From Oscillospiraceae bacterium (lineage in GTDB: Bacteria; Bacillota; Clostridia; Oscillospirales; Oscillospiraceae), in the NCBI GenBank assembly GCA_017398725.1, contig JAFQFA010000010.1, positions 1-64,000 of the forward strand: a stretch of 64,000 bases of DNA. The letters are read 5' to 3'. The notes under the pieces were generated by a model that saw nothing but the letters and a program-made list of their open reading frames with translations, made no database searches and was not told where the DNA came from. The position numbers were made by a program, and so were the translations under genes. The first letter of the stretch is position 1; each line of letters begins with the position of its first letter. This document shows, one piece after another, positions 17,822 through 27,289 of the stretch.

Positions 17822-18861
17822 TACCTCACCTTAAATCTATGACACAAGCTGAGATCGGCGATGTGCTGAAGCAGCTGGGTCAACCCGCTTTTCGGGCAAA
17901 ACAAGTCTATACATGGCTTCATAAAGGTGTGCGCAGCTACGATGAGATGACCAATCTGCCAAAGGCGTTGCGGGATATTCTGGCAGAAAAGTATCCCATT
18001 TGCCCGCCGGAGGTGATCCGTCGTCAGCAATCCCAAAAGGATGGTACGATCAAGTACTTATGGCGTCTTTCCGACGGTAATTGCGTGGAAACGGTACTGA
18101 TGCGTTACCACTATGGCAATACTGTTTGTATTTCCACAGAGGTAGGCTGCCGTATGGGATGCGCCTTCTGCGCATCCACCCTAGGTGGCTTGGTGCGGCG
18201 GCTGGAACCCTACGAAATGTTGGATCAGGTTTTGTTTACCCAAGTGGATTCCGGCCTTCCCATTGGTCATATTGTGCTGATGGGTATCGGCGAGCCGCTG
18301 GATAACTACGACAATGTGATGCGCTTTTTGGAACTGGTCAACAGCCCTGATGGCATGAATATCTCCATGCGCCACATCAGCCTTTCCACCTGCGGCTTGG
18401 TACCCGGGATCGATCGTTTGGCACAGGAGAAACTGCAGCTTACCCTGTCGGTTTCTCTCCATGCCCCCACCGATGAGATCCGCAACACCATTATGCCGGT
18501 GAATAAGGCCTATCCCACGGAGGAACTTTTGGAGGCTTGCCGTCGCTACTACGCGACTACAGGACGGCGGATCTCTTTTGAATATGCCATGATCAACGGA
18601 GTCAACGATACGCCGGAGGCGGCAAAGATCCTGCTCAAACGGCTCAAAGGCATGGGTGCCCACATGAATCTGATCCCCCTGAATCATGTGGAGGAAAGCC
18701 CTCTGAAGCCCAGCACCCGTCAGGCGGTGCAAACATTCCAGAAGATTCTGGAAGAGGGCGGTATTCCTGCCACAGTTCGCAGAACGCTGGGCGGCGATAT
18801 CGATGCCTCCTGCGGACAGCTTCGCAGAAATTATACCAAACAAATCAGCCAGACCCGCTGA
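17818..18861 (+). CDS. rlmN: 23S rRNA/tRNA adenine-2 methyltransferase (radical SAM)
   Basis: RlmN methylates A2503 of 23S rRNA and A37 of some tRNAs. The radical SAM Cys motif GCRMGCAFCAS holds the [4Fe-4S] cluster. The catalytic Cys lies in the late C-terminus, RRTLGGDIDASCGQL. GEPLDNYDNV is the glycine-rich SAM segment. 347 residues is normal. Codon use and spacing match its neighbours. Confidence 0.97.
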   Translation: MIPHLKSMTQAEIGDVLKQLGQPAFRAKQVYTWLHKGVRSYDEMTNLPKALRDILAEKYPICPPEVIRRQQSQKDGTIKYLWRLSDGNCVETVLMRYHYGNTVCISTEVGCRMGCAFCASTLGGLVRRLEPYEMLDQVLFTQVDSGLPIGHIVLMGIGEPLDNYDNVMRFLELVNSPDGMNISMRHISLSTCGLVPGIDRLAQEKLQLTLSVSLHAPTDEIRNTIMPVNKAYPTEELLEACRRYYATTGRRISFEYAMINGVNDTPEAAKILLKRLKGMGAHMNLIPLNHVEESPLKPSTRQAVQTFQKILEEGGIPATVRRTLGGDIDASCGQLRRNYTKQISQTR

Positions 18862-18877
18862 AAGGAGTGAATGTCTT

Positions 18878-19609
18878 ATGCAGTATTGGGGAATTACCCA
18901 CCCGGGATGCGCCCGCACCCAGAATCAGGATGCCTACCATGTAGAGTATTTGAATAAAAACACCCTTTTGTGTGTGGTTTGTGATGGCATGGGCGGTGCG
19001 AAATCCGGCAATGTAGCCAGTACCTTGGCGGTAGATGTTTTCGTTCAGGAGATCAAGCGGACATGGCGTTCGGATATGGATATGGAGCAATTGGACCAGA
19101 TGCTCTCCAGCGCCGTGAAGCTGGCAAACTTTACTGTGTTTGAACAGGCGCAGGAATTTGAGGAATTTTCCGGCATGGGTACTACCTTGGTGGCAGCTTT
19201 GATCAGCGCGAAACAAGCCATATTGGTCAATGTAGGTGACAGCCGTGCTTACAGCATTACCACTGGGGATATAGAGCAGCTGACCACGGATCACTCTCTT
19301 GTGCAGATGATGATCCAGCGGGGAGAACTGACCCCCGAGCGAGCGAAAAACTATCCCGGGAAGAACTTGATCACCCGGGCTATCGGCACGGAAACCATTG
19401 TCAATTGCGATATTTTCCACCGCCGGTTGAATCCGGATCAGTGTGTGCTTCTTTGCACCGACGGCCTTTCCAATCTGCTGGACGACCAAGAACTTCTTTT
19501 CGAGGTTGTCCACGGCGCGGACAAGGAAAGTGCCTGCCAACGGCTGCTGGATATTGCCATTGGCCGTGGCGCGCCCGATAATGTGACCTGCGTTCTGGTG
19601 CAGGTCTAA
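18878..19609 (+). CDS. stp: PP2C-type Ser/Thr phosphatase (Stp/PrpC)
   Basis: Dephosphorylates targets of the adjacent PASTA kinase. The 243-residue protein has PP2C metal-binding motifs VCDGMGGAKSGN, VNVGDSRAY, TDGLSNLLD and GAPDNVTC. The frame is open from 18803 inside rlmN, but ATG 18878 has AAAGGAG at 18861-18867 with good spacing and gives the usual start MQYWGITHPG. prkC follows. Confidence 0.95.
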   Translation: MQYWGITHPGCARTQNQDAYHVEYLNKNTLLCVVCDGMGGAKSGNVASTLAVDVFVQEIKRTWRSDMDMEQLDQMLSSAVKLANFTVFEQAQEFEEFSGMGTTLVAALISAKQAILVNVGDSRAYSITTGDIEQLTTDHSLVQMMIQRGELTPERAKNYPGKNLITRAIGTETIVNCDIFHRRLNPDQCVLLCTDGLSNLLDDQELLFEVVHGADKESACQRLLDIAIGRGAPDNVTCVLVQV

Positions 19610-19629
19610 GCCGGGAAAGGAGAAGCGTG

Positions 19630-21882
19630 ATGGATAAATATATCGGTCGATTGCTGGATAACCGCTATGAGATCCTAGAGGTTCTGGGCGTAGGCGGTAT
19701 GGCAGTTGTGTATAAAGCCCGTTGCCATCGTTTGAACCGGTTGGTAGCGGTCAAGATCCTGAAAGATGATTTCTTGCAGGACGAGGAGTTCCGCCGCCGT
19801 TTCCATTCGGAAAGTCAGGCCGTTGCTATGCTCAGCCATTCCAATATTGTGTCGGTGTACGACGTTTCCACCTCTGCGGATGCGGATTATATCGTGATGG
19901 AGCTGATTGATGGCATTACCCTCAAGCAGTACATGGAAAGAAAGGGCGTCCTGAACTGGAAGGAAACACTCCACTTTGCCATTCAGATTGCCAAAGCATT
20001 GGAACACGCTCATAGCCGTGGAATCGTCCATAGAGATATTAAGCCCCATAATGTGATGGTGCTGAAAAACGGTTCTGTTAAGGTTACGGACTTTGGTATT
20101 GCCCGGGTTATGTCTGAGGGGAATACCCTGACCAAGGAAGCCTTGGGATCTGTGCATTACATCTCCCCGGAGCAGGCTAAGGGCGGTCGGGTGGATAACC
20201 GGTCGGATATCTACTCTCTGGGCGTGGTGCTTTACGAAATGATGAGCGGAAGACCTCCTTATGACGGAGAATCTCCCGTTGCGGTGGCCATCAAGCATAT
20301 CAACGGTGGCGCCCCCATGCCCTCTACCTTCAACCCCAATATCCCCGGCGGTCTGGAACAGATCATCATGCGGGCAATGGGCCATGAGCCTGCTGATCGC
20401 TATGAAACAGCTACAAAGATGCTGGCAGATCTGGACGAGTTCCGCAAAAATCCCGGGATTCTCTTTGATTACAACACACCGCCGTTAGATGCAGTGACAG
20501 AACTGCCAAAGCCTCCGCTGATTCTGGAACCCACACCTGTACGGGCGACCCACGCAGAGCGGGCAGAACGCCGGCAGGGTGGCATGTCGGAGGCGGAGAA
20601 GCAGCGCGCAGCCGCTCGCCGGCAGGAACAACGCCGTCGGCGGATGCAGGCGGAACAGGAGCGCAAGCGCAGTAATATTGCCACGGTTGCCATTGTTTCC
20701 TGTTCTCTTGTGATGGTGGTCGCCATTGTGATCTTCTTGGTCGTGTTATTTGATTCCGGTTTCAGCACGGAACCGCAGCTGGTAGAAGTACCCAATCTGG
20801 TTGGCGCGGTTTACGAAGAGGTCAGAAACAATCCGGACTTCGAAATCAAGAAAGAAAAAGAAGATGTTTACGATAATGATGTGCCTGCGGGACAGATCAT
20901 TTCCCAAAGCTTGAAGGCCGGTACGCAGGTGGCAAAGGGAAATCCCATCTATGTGGTGGTCAGTAAGGGCGAAGCACCCCGACTGGTGTATATGCCTGCC
21001 GTTACCGGTCAGGGATTGACGGAAGCGGAGCGGGCACTAAACAATCTGAGCATGAACCTGCAGATCAAGGTGGAGCAGGAGCATAGTGAAACGGTGGCTG
21101 CCAATGTGGTCATCCGCACAGAGCCGGGCGCCGATTCCCAGCTGACCGCGGGACAGACAGTTGTTCTGCATGTGAGCTTGGGGCCGGAGATCAAGAACTC
21201 TTCGATGCCCTATGTGTTGGGTGAAACCTTGAAAGATGCAAAAAATATTTTGGATACACAGGAGCTGGACCTGCAGTATACAGAGTCGCAGGAATACAGT
21301 TCTGATGTGGAAAAGGGATGCGTGATCCGCACGGAGCCCGCTGCGGGTGAACCGCTGAAGACCGGCGATCCGGTGAAGATCATTGTCAGCAAGGGTCCGG
21401 AAATGAAGCGGATGCAAAAGCTGGTGGGCCTGACAGTAAATACTGCCATCGAGATCCTAAAGGGCGATAATTTTACCAATTATGAGATTGATCCCGTAGA
21501 AAGCAATGAGCCCAAGGATACGGTGATAGAGCAGTCGGTGCCTGCAAACGATGAGGTGGATATCAACACCAAGATCGTGCTGAAAGTTTCCAAGGGCAAA
21601 CCCCAACCGGTAGAGACCACCAAAAATGTTACCATCCCCATCCCTACAGCGGAAGAACTGGAATCGGATGGCCTTTTGGATACGGACTATACCGATGAAG
21701 AAGGCAATGTAAAGCTGAACCTCCAGCTGAAATTGGACGGCACCGTGGTTCACACGGCAGACGGTCTGAATTTTGAAAGTCCCGCGGTTGTTGTTTCGTT
21801 GAAGGGAACAGGAACCAAGGAGTATGAGCTGTGGGTCAACGGCAAAGCTGTTTCTGTGATCACGGTGGACTTTGCAAAATGA
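19630..21882 (+). CDS. prkC: PASTA-domain Ser/Thr protein kinase
   Basis: A membrane receptor kinase that senses wall fragments. It has a cytoplasmic kinase domain (residues 1 to about 270) with ATP Lys at VAVKIL, catalytic HRDIKPHN and DFG. A basic Arg/Gln-rich juxtamembrane region precedes a single membrane helix near residues 352-375. Four PASTA units follow, each about 65 residues and ending in a VSKG or VSLG strand. An extra C-terminal domain of about 90 residues follows the last PASTA. ATG 19630 is preferred to GTG 19627 because the AAAGGAG spacing is better. It pairs with stp and overlaps rsgA. Confidence 0.95.
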   Translation: MDKYIGRLLDNRYEILEVLGVGGMAVVYKARCHRLNRLVAVKILKDDFLQDEEFRRRFHSESQAVAMLSHSNIVSVYDVSTSADADYIVMELIDGITLKQYMERKGVLNWKETLHFAIQIAKALEHAHSRGIVHRDIKPHNVMVLKNGSVKVTDFGIARVMSEGNTLTKEALGSVHYISPEQAKGGRVDNRSDIYSLGVVLYEMMSGRPPYDGESPVAVAIKHINGGAPMPSTFNPNIPGGLEQIIMRAMGHEPADRYETATKMLADLDEFRKNPGILFDYNTPPLDAVTELPKPPLILEPTPVRATHAERAERRQGGMSEAEKQRAAARRQEQRRRRMQAEQERKRSNIATVAIVSCSLVMVVAIVIFLVVLFDSGFSTEPQLVEVPNLVGAVYEEVRNNPDFEIKKEKEDVYDNDVPAGQIISQSLKAGTQVAKGNPIYVVVSKGEAPRLVYMPAVTGQGLTEAERALNNLSMNLQIKVEQEHSETVAANVVIRTEPGADSQLTAGQTVVLHVSLGPEIKNSSMPYVLGETLKDAKNILDTQELDLQYTESQEYSSDVEKGCVIRTEPAAGEPLKTGDPVKIIVSKGPEMKRMQKLVGLTVNTAIEILKGDNFTNYEIDPVESNEPKDTVIEQSVPANDEVDINTKIVLKVSKGKPQPVETTKNVTIPIPTAEELESDGLLDTDYTDEEGNVKLNLQLKLDGTVVHTADGLNFESPAVVVSLKGTGTKEYELWVNGKAVSVITVDFAK

Positions 21883-22760
21883 TGGATTTGAAAACAGGAC
21901 GGATCATCCGCTCTCTTAGCGGATTCTATGATGTGGCACTACCGGAGGGGGTAGTCACCTGCCGGGGCAGAGGCATCCTACGCAAGGAAGGCAGCAGCCC
22001 TTTGACCGGCGATCTGGTGCAGATCACCGAGGAAAACGGCAGGGGAATGGTGGAAAAGATCCTACCTAGAAAAAACCGGTTTATCCGGCCCGCGGTAGCC
22101 AATGTGGATGCGCTGGTGGTGTTTGCCGCCAATACAAATCCGGTTACAGAGCCCTTTTTGATCGACCGGGTCAGTGCCATTGCCGGCGATCAGGATGTGC
22201 CGGTATACCTGTGTGTCAATAAATGCGACTTGGATCCTGCTGTGGATTTGGTACGCATTTACCGCAACGCGGGTTTTTCGGTAATCCGGGCCAGCGCCGA
22301 GACCGGCGAGGGCGTGGAGGAGCTCAGAAATCTGCTGCGGGGGAAATTCACCGCTTTTACCGGTAATACCGGCGTAGGGAAAAGCAGTATGCTCAATGCC
22401 TTGTGCCCGGAGCTTTGTCTGGCTACCGGCGCGGTGTCCGAAAAGCTGGGGCGCGGACGGCATACCACTCGGCATGTGGAACTTTACCAGCTGGAAGCGG
22501 ATACCTATGTGGCAGATACCCCCGGTTTTTCCTCCTTCGATACGGAGCAGATGGATGTGCTCCTGAAAGAAAATTTGCAGTACGCATTTCCGGATTTTGC
22601 GCCGCACCTAGGGAGATGCCGCTTTCAGGATTGCTCCCATCGGGCAGAGCCGGATTGCAGTGTCCGGGCAGCTGTAGAGGAAGGAAAGCTGGAGCGCACC
22701 CGATACGAAAGCTATTTGCGGCTTTATGAAAAGGCAGAGCAGGTAAAGCTCTATAAATAA
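21879..22760 (+). CDS. rsgA: Ribosome small-subunit GTPase A
   Basis: A circularly permuted GTPase that matures 30S subunits. An OB fold at the N-terminus is followed by G4 NKCD, then the P-loop GNTGVGKSSM, G3 DTPGF, and the C-terminal zinc motif with Cys and His in CRFQDCSHRAEPDC. The frame extends upstream into prkC, but ATG 21879 overlaps the prkC stop as ATGA and gives the usual N-terminus. The rpe and thiN genes often found after rsgA are absent. Confidence 0.96.
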   Translation: MMDLKTGRIIRSLSGFYDVALPEGVVTCRGRGILRKEGSSPLTGDLVQITEENGRGMVEKILPRKNRFIRPAVANVDALVVFAANTNPVTEPFLIDRVSAIAGDQDVPVYLCVNKCDLDPAVDLVRIYRNAGFSVIRASAETGEGVEELRNLLRGKFTAFTGNTGVGKSSMLNALCPELCLATGAVSEKLGRGRHTTRHVELYQLEADTYVADTPGFSSFDTEQMDVLLKENLQYAFPDFAPHLGRCRFQDCSHRAEPDCSVRAAVEEGKLERTRYESYLRLYEKAEQVKLYK

Positions 22761-22771
22761 AGGAGAAGCCT

Positions 22772-23275
22772 ATGGCAATTTCATTTCTGCCCACCATGAT
22801 GGCAGATGCTGTTACCGATATCAGCCCTACCCTGCTGAAGCAGAAGGGCATCCGGCTGCTGATGCTGGATTTTGACAATACCTTAGTTCCCTATACCACC
22901 AGTGTTCCTACTGTGGCAGTCAGTGATTGGCTGAAAGCCATGATCCAATCGGAAATCGAGGTCTGTGTGGTTTCCAACAGCCGGAAGGAACGGGTACAGA
23001 TTTTTTGCCGGGAGTACGGCTTGCACTGTATCACCCATGCAAAAAAGCCCTTCCCTAAGGGAATCCGGCAGTGCCTGCAGGAATACGGTTTTACGCCGTC
23101 GGAATGCGCCTTGGCAGGTGACCAGATCTATACCGATACCTTGGGCGCCAACGCGCAGGGGGTGCATTCTATCTTGGTCAAAGCGATTCACAATCATAAT
23201 ATCTGGCTGAAACTGCGCCATGTAGCAGAGCTGCCTTGGATCGGTTTGGCTTCAAAAAGGAGGATTCATTCATGA
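22772..23275 (+). CDS. yqeG: YqeG family HAD phosphatase
   Basis: A 167-residue HAD IIIA-type hydrolase. The catalytic motif is LDFDNTLVPY, followed by VVSNSRKERV and the Asp-bearing AGDQIYTDTLGA. Family members are probable phosphoglycolate or lipid phosphatases of uncertain substrate. AAAGGAG precedes the ATG. It overlaps the peptidase gene by 4 nt. Confidence 0.93.
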   Translation: MAISFLPTMMADAVTDISPTLLKQKGIRLLMLDFDNTLVPYTTSVPTVAVSDWLKAMIQSEIEVCVVSNSRKERVQIFCREYGLHCITHAKKPFPKGIRQCLQEYGFTPSECALAGDQIYTDTLGANAQGVHSILVKAIHNHNIWLKLRHVAELPWIGLASKRRIHS

Positions 23276-24336
23276 ATAATCTTGAAAAATATCTGACGCT
23301 TCTGAACGGCGAGGTGGACGGACTGCTGTTGACCAGCCGTTACAGCCGTTTTTACGGTGCCCAGTATGATATTGCTGAGGGCGTGGCCATAGTCACCAAA
23401 GCCGGCTGCCGTTACTTTACTGACAGCCGTTATATCGAAGCCGCCCAAAAGGGCATCCAAGGCTTTCAGGTGCTGGAGACCAATCGGGAAAATCCTTATA
23501 ATGACCTGCTGAACCGGGCTATTGCCGATTTTGGCGTGACTACCTTGGGTTATGAAGAGGGTTACCTGTCTGTGGCAGAGTTTTTGGACTATGAGAAAAA
23601 CCTGAACGCTAAGCTGGTTTCCCTGCACAGCAAGATCGCCGGCTTCCGGGCGGTGAAAGAGCCTTGGGAGCTGGACCGGATGCGTAAGGCACAGGAAATC
23701 ACGGATCAGGCCTTCGCGGAAGTTCTGCCCAGAATCAAAGCCGGCATGACGGAAAAACAGGTGCAGGCGGAGCTGATCTACTGCCTGTATAAAAATGGCG
23801 GCGAGAATCTTTCCTTTGATCCCATTGTAGTGTCCGGCCCCAACACCAGTTTGCCGCACGGCGTGGCCGGCGACAGAGTGCTCCAAGAGGGTGACTTTAT
23901 CACCTTGGATTTTGGCGTGCTTTGGGGTGGCTATTGCTCCGATATGACCCGCACCGTGGCGCTGGGCTATGCCACGGATGAAATGAAGAAGGTTTATGAA
24001 ACGGTACTTGCAGCACAGCAGGCCGGTATCTCTGCCACCAAGGCTGGTGTTTTGGGTAGAGATATCGATGCGGCTGCCCGGGCGGTGATTACCGAGGCGG
24101 GCTACGGCGCATACTTTGGTCATGGCTACGGTCACAGCTTGGGTTTGGAGGTCCACGAGAATCCCAACTGTAACCCCAAGGGGGACGTACCTATGAAAGT
24201 GAATATGGTTTGCTCTGCCGAACCCGGTATTTATCTGCCGGGAAAATTCGGCGTCCGGATCGAAGATGTGGTGATTTTTACCGCGGATGGCTGCGAGGAT
24301 ATCACCAAAAGCCCCAAAAATCTCATCATCCTCTGA
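23272..24336 (+). CDS. Xaa-Pro aminopeptidase family protein (M24)
   Basis: A 354-residue M24B metallopeptidase that would cleave Xaa-Pro bonds. The N-terminal creatinase-like domain is followed by the pita-bread domain with its metal ligands in LDFGVLWGGYCSDMTR, HGYGHSLGLEVHE, EPGIY and RIEDVV. The frame is open from 23236, but AGGAGG with ATG 23272, overlapping the yqeG stop, is the better start. It lies upstream of efp, which is common in Clostridia. Confidence 0.93.
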   Translation: MNNLEKYLTLLNGEVDGLLLTSRYSRFYGAQYDIAEGVAIVTKAGCRYFTDSRYIEAAQKGIQGFQVLETNRENPYNDLLNRAIADFGVTTLGYEEGYLSVAEFLDYEKNLNAKLVSLHSKIAGFRAVKEPWELDRMRKAQEITDQAFAEVLPRIKAGMTEKQVQAELIYCLYKNGGENLSFDPIVVSGPNTSLPHGVAGDRVLQEGDFITLDFGVLWGGYCSDMTRTVALGYATDEMKKVYETVLAAQQAGISATKAGVLGRDIDAAARAVITEAGYGAYFGHGYGHSLGLEVHENPNCNPKGDVPMKVNMVCSAEPGIYLPGKFGVRIEDVVIFTADGCEDITKSPKNLIIL

Positions 24337-24354
24337 AAAACTTTATATTTACTC

Positions 24355-24383
24355 TTGCAAAGCCGCGTTTTTTGCGGTAGAAT
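24355..24383 (+). promoter_or_regulatory. Promoter of efp
   Basis: TTGCAA (24355-24360), a 17-bp spacer and TAGAAT (24378-24383). The spacer itself holds a CCGC/GCGG inverted repeat around a T run, which may act as a weak terminator for the upstream transcript. Confidence 0.75.
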
Positions 24384-24432
24384 ACACTTGTTAAGCTATG
24401 TATATATTTTCCACTTATAGGAGGACAATTAA

Positions 24433-24993
24433 ATGATTTCTGTCAGCGATTTTAGAAATGGTATCACCTTCGATATGGACGGCAAGGTCATGCAGATCAT
24501 CGAGTTCCAGCATGTTAAGCCCGGTAAGGGCGCTGCTTTCGTCCGCGTGAAGATGAAGAACGTCATCACCGGCGGCGTGACCGAAACCACTTTCAACCCC
24601 AACGATAAGTACCCCACCGCTTACATTGAGCGCAAGAAGATGGAGTACTCCTACTCTGACGGCGACCTGTACTACTTCATGGACGGCGAGACCTATGAGC
24701 TGATTCCCATCGACAAGAGCACACTGGACGACAGCTTCCGCTTCGTCAAGGAGAATGATACCTGCACCGTTATGAGCTACAAGGGCAATGTGTTCGGCGT
24801 GGAGCCTCCCCGTTTTGTGGAACTGGAAGTCACCGCTACCGAGCCCGGTTTTGCCGGCAACACCGCTACCAACACCCTGAAGCCTGCTACCGTAGAGACC
24901 GGTGCTGAGGTGAAGGTGCCTCTGTTCATCAACGAGGGCGAGAAGATCCAGATCGATACCACCACCGGTGAGTATCTGGGCCGTGCAAAGTAA
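24433..24993 (+). CDS. efp: Elongation factor P
   Basis: EF-P relieves ribosome stalling on polyproline. The 186-residue protein has three beta domains: the KOW-like N-terminal domain with the tip loop KPGKGAAF holding the Lys at which EF-P is modified in other bacteria, then an OB domain with [10 protein letters not shown] and the C-terminal [16 protein letters not shown] signature. Codons are highly biased. GGAGG precedes the ATG. The CD1247-type gene follows after 17 nt. Confidence 0.97.
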   Translation: MISVSDFRNGITFDMDGKVMQIIEFQHVKPGKGAAFVRVKMKNVITGGVTETTFNPNDKYPTAYIERKKMEYSYSDGDLYYFMDGETYELIPIDKSTLDDSFRFVKENDTCTVMSYKGNVFGVEPPRFVELEVTATEPGFAGNTATNTLKPATVETGAEVKVPLFINEGEKIQIDTTTGEYLGRAK

Positions 24994-25010
24994 GCTTAAG
25001 GAGAAAGTTT

Positions 25011-25472
25011 ATGACCATTTCTGAAAAGGCCGCTTACCTCAAAGGCTACATGGATGGCTTGGAGCTGGATACCGAAAAGGCAGAAGGTAAGATGATCGAG
25101 CGGATCGTGGATCTTTTGTGTGATGTTACCAAGCGTCTGACCGATATTGAAGAGACCACCATCGCCATCTCTGATGAGCTGGATGAGATCGAAGAGGATC
25201 TGGACGCCATTGAAGACTTCATCATGGACGAAGAGTTTGATGATGAGGACGATGACGACTTTGACGATTTCGATGACGAGTACGATGATGATGAGTTTGA
25301 AGACGAAGGCTTTGACTTCGGCGACGAGGACACCACCATCTACGAGGTGACCTGCGCTTGCGGCAATGTGATCGCTTTTGACGAGGAGACTCTGGAAGAG
25401 GGCTCTATCGTCTGCGATGTCTGCGGCGAGACACTGGAATTCAGCTTGGACGACGAAGAGGTCGACGAGTAA
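25011..25472 (+). CDS. CD1247-type acidic protein with zinc-ribbon-like C-terminus
   Basis: A 153-residue protein of the clostridial CD1247 N-terminal domain family, function unknown. Residues 1-40 match the family (EKAAYLKGYMDGLELD), followed by a helical stretch with heptad character. Residues 71-107 are almost entirely Asp/Glu with Phe. The C-terminus has Cys115, Cys117, Cys135 and Cys138 in a CxC...CxxC pattern, which looks like a zinc site. It lies after efp in many Clostridia. AAGGAG precedes the ATG. Confidence 0.8.
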   Translation: MTISEKAAYLKGYMDGLELDTEKAEGKMIERIVDLLCDVTKRLTDIEETTIAISDELDEIEEDLDAIEDFIMDEEFDDEDDDDFDDFDDEYDDDEFEDEGFDFGDEDTTIYEVTCACGNVIAFDEETLEEGSIVCDVCGETLEFSLDDEEVDE

Positions 25473-25478
25473 GATATC

Positions 25479-25515
25479 AAAATCCCCGGAGAACCTTGGT
25501 TCTCCGGGGATTTTT
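25479..25515 (+). terminator. Terminator of efp operon
   Basis: A 13-bp stem (25481-25493 with 25500-25512), short loop, then a T run. It faces the mreB terminator downstream. Confidence 0.93.
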
Positions 25516-25537
25516 AATGAAACAGTTCGATATATCA

Positions 25538-25567
25538 AAACGCCCTGAAGAATACTTCAGGGCGTTT
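25538..25567 (-). terminator. Terminator of the recD2-comF-mreB operon
   Basis: A perfect 13-bp stem (25538-25550 with 25555-25567) and 4-nt loop. On the minus strand it ends in TTTT. It lies 7 nt beyond the mreB stop. Confidence 0.9.
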
Positions 25568-25573
25568 GCTTGT

Positions 25574-26620
25574 TTAAAATTCCCGCATCAGGCGGCGTCT
25601 TGCGATATTGATGGGACCTTCCGACATGCGGTTGATCCAGCTAAGGCTTTTGCCGCAACCGTAAGCCACGCAGGAGGCGGGGTCATCTGCCAAGGTGCAG
25701 GGGATGCCGGTGCGCTCTGTCAGCAGCAGATCCATGCCGTAGATCTGGCTGCCGCCGCCGGTGAGGGTAATGCCGTTGTCGGCGATGTCGCCCACCAGCT
25801 CCGGGGAAGCATCCTCCAAAACAGATACCACTTCGTCAGCGATCTGCCGACCCATACGGCTAAGCACCGTATAGATGTCACTGGAGAGCAGGCGTACATC
25901 TTTGGGTGTGCCGGTTTTGGCGTCCCTGCCTCTGACCACCATGCTCACATCCTCAGGACGGGGATATACGCAACCAATCTGGATTTTTACATCTTCCGCG
26001 GTAGTCTGCCCGATAATCACACCGTGCTTACGGCGCAAATGGCGTGCAATGGCTTCATCAAAGGCATCACCGGCGACCTTCAGGGAAGAAGATACCGCCA
26101 CATCGTTCATGGTAAGTACCGCAATATCCGTAGTGCCTCCGCCAACGTCCACCACCATGTGTCCGTTTGGACCGCTGATGTCCAAGCCGGCACCCAAGGC
26201 GGCGGCCAAGGGTTCCTCAATCAGATACACGCGGCGGGCACCGGCTTCGATGGCGGCATTGATCACCGTGCGCTCTTCCACCTCGGTGATGCCGCTGGGC
26301 ACACTGATCACCACTCTGGGCTTGGGGCTGAATAAAGTGGTCTTGGAAGCATTATTAAAAAGAATCTGCAGCATTTTTACAGTCATTTCGTGGTCGGATA
26401 CAACGCCTTCCTTCAAAGGGTGCATAGCCACCAAGTTACCGGGGGTACGGCCCAGCATATTTCTGGCAGCAGAGCCAACCTGCAGAACCTTTCCGGTATT
26501 TTTATCCACAGCCACAACGGAGGGCTCCCGGATGACTACACCTTCGCCATCCACATTGATCAGCACATTGGAAGTGCCTAGGTCAATGCCCAGATCGTTG
26601 GAGAAAAACTGAATTGCCAT
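25574..26620 (-). CDS. mreB: MreB/Mbl actin-like cell shape protein
   Basis: A bacterial actin that directs lateral wall synthesis. The 348-residue protein has phosphate loop 1 GIDLGTSNVLI, the connecting VDVGGGTTDIAVL phosphate 2 loop, and the adenosine motif ITLTGGGSQI. The N-terminal amphipathic segment is MAIQFFSND. It is not beside mreC/mreD, so mbl or mreBH is an equal possibility. It ends the recD2-comF operon. Confidence 0.93.
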   Translation of the reverse strand: MAIQFFSNDLGIDLGTSNVLINVDGEGVVIREPSVVAVDKNTGKVLQVGSAARNMLGRTPGNLVAMHPLKEGVVSDHEMTVKMLQILFNNASKTTLFSPKPRVVISVPSGITEVEERTVINAAIEAGARRVYLIEEPLAAALGAGLDISGPNGHMVVDVGGGTTDIAVLTMNDVAVSSSLKVAGDAFDEAIARHLRRKHGVIIGQTTAEDVKIQIGCVYPRPEDVSMVVRGRDAKTGTPKDVRLLSSDIYTVLSRMGRQIADEVVSVLEDASPELVGDIADNGITLTGGGSQIYGMDLLLTERTGIPCTLADDPASCVAYGCGKSLSWINRMSEGPINIARRRLMREF

Positions 26621-26635
26621 TTCATCACCTACAAA

Positions 26636-27289
26636 CTATTTCTTATCGGCCACCGCAATGGTGGCTAAATATACATCTTTTACGCCACTATACTGTAACG
26701 TTTTTGCACATTCCGATGCGGTAGAACCGGTGGTAATCACATCGTCCAGCAGCAGTACCCGCTTGCCACGGAAAAGGGCTTTGTTTCTGGCCGCATACAC
26801 ACCAAGGACATTCGCTCTGCGCTCAGCAGAACTGGTAATGCCGGATTGGGGTGGATTGTCAAGGGTTTTGGATAATACGCGGACCGGTTTGCATCCCAAC
26901 TCTCGTCCCAATGCCTTTGCCAGAAGATAGCATTGGTCGTAGCCTCTTTTTCGTTGACGGGTAGGGCTGATCGGGATCCAAGAGAGGATATCGAATGTGT
27001 CCATATCCTCTTGCTGCAGCCGTAATGCCAAAAGTCGTGCATAGGCATCGGCGTACCGGCGGGCGTTTCCAAACTTATAGCGCTGGATACTTTCGCTAAC
27101 AGCACCTTTATAATACCATATTCCTGTCCATTGTGCAACAAAAGGAATTTTTCTTTTTGCTTTTATAAATTCGGGCCCATCTGTGCGGCAATCGTGACAA
27201 AGATCTGTCTCTTGCCGGGTCAGAAGCTTCCCACACAGAATACATTTCGGTGGGAACAGTAGATCCATCAGCCGGTGCAGCACAGTCAT
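26636..27289 (-). CDS. comF: ComF family phosphoribosyltransferase-like protein
   Basis: ComF-type proteins act in DNA uptake and in ssDNA handling. The protein has an N-terminal zinc finger CILCGK...CHDC and a C-terminal PRTase domain with the PRPP motif RVLLLDDVITTGST. The frame extends to 27463, but ATG 27289, overlapping the recD2 stop as ATGA, gives the standard start MTVLHRLMDLLFPPKC and 217 residues. Coupling to recD2 is consistent with a role in DNA processing. Confidence 0.9.
   Translation of the reverse strand: MTVLHRLMDLLFPPKCILCGKLLTRQETDLCHDCRTDGPEFIKAKRKIPFVAQWTGIWYYKGAVSESIQRYKFGNARRYADAYARLLALRLQQEDMDTFDILSWIPISPTRQRKRGYDQCYLLAKALGRELGCKPVRVLSKTLDNPPQSGITSSAERRANVLGVYAARNKALFRGKRVLLLDDVITTGSTASECAKTLQYSGVKDVYLATIAVADKK

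Noticed and set aside
25046..25339. Ser-rich minus-strand frame opposite the CD1247-type gene
   Set aside because: It is the antisense of GAT/GAC/GAA codons, which read as Ser/Ile/Phe on the other strand.
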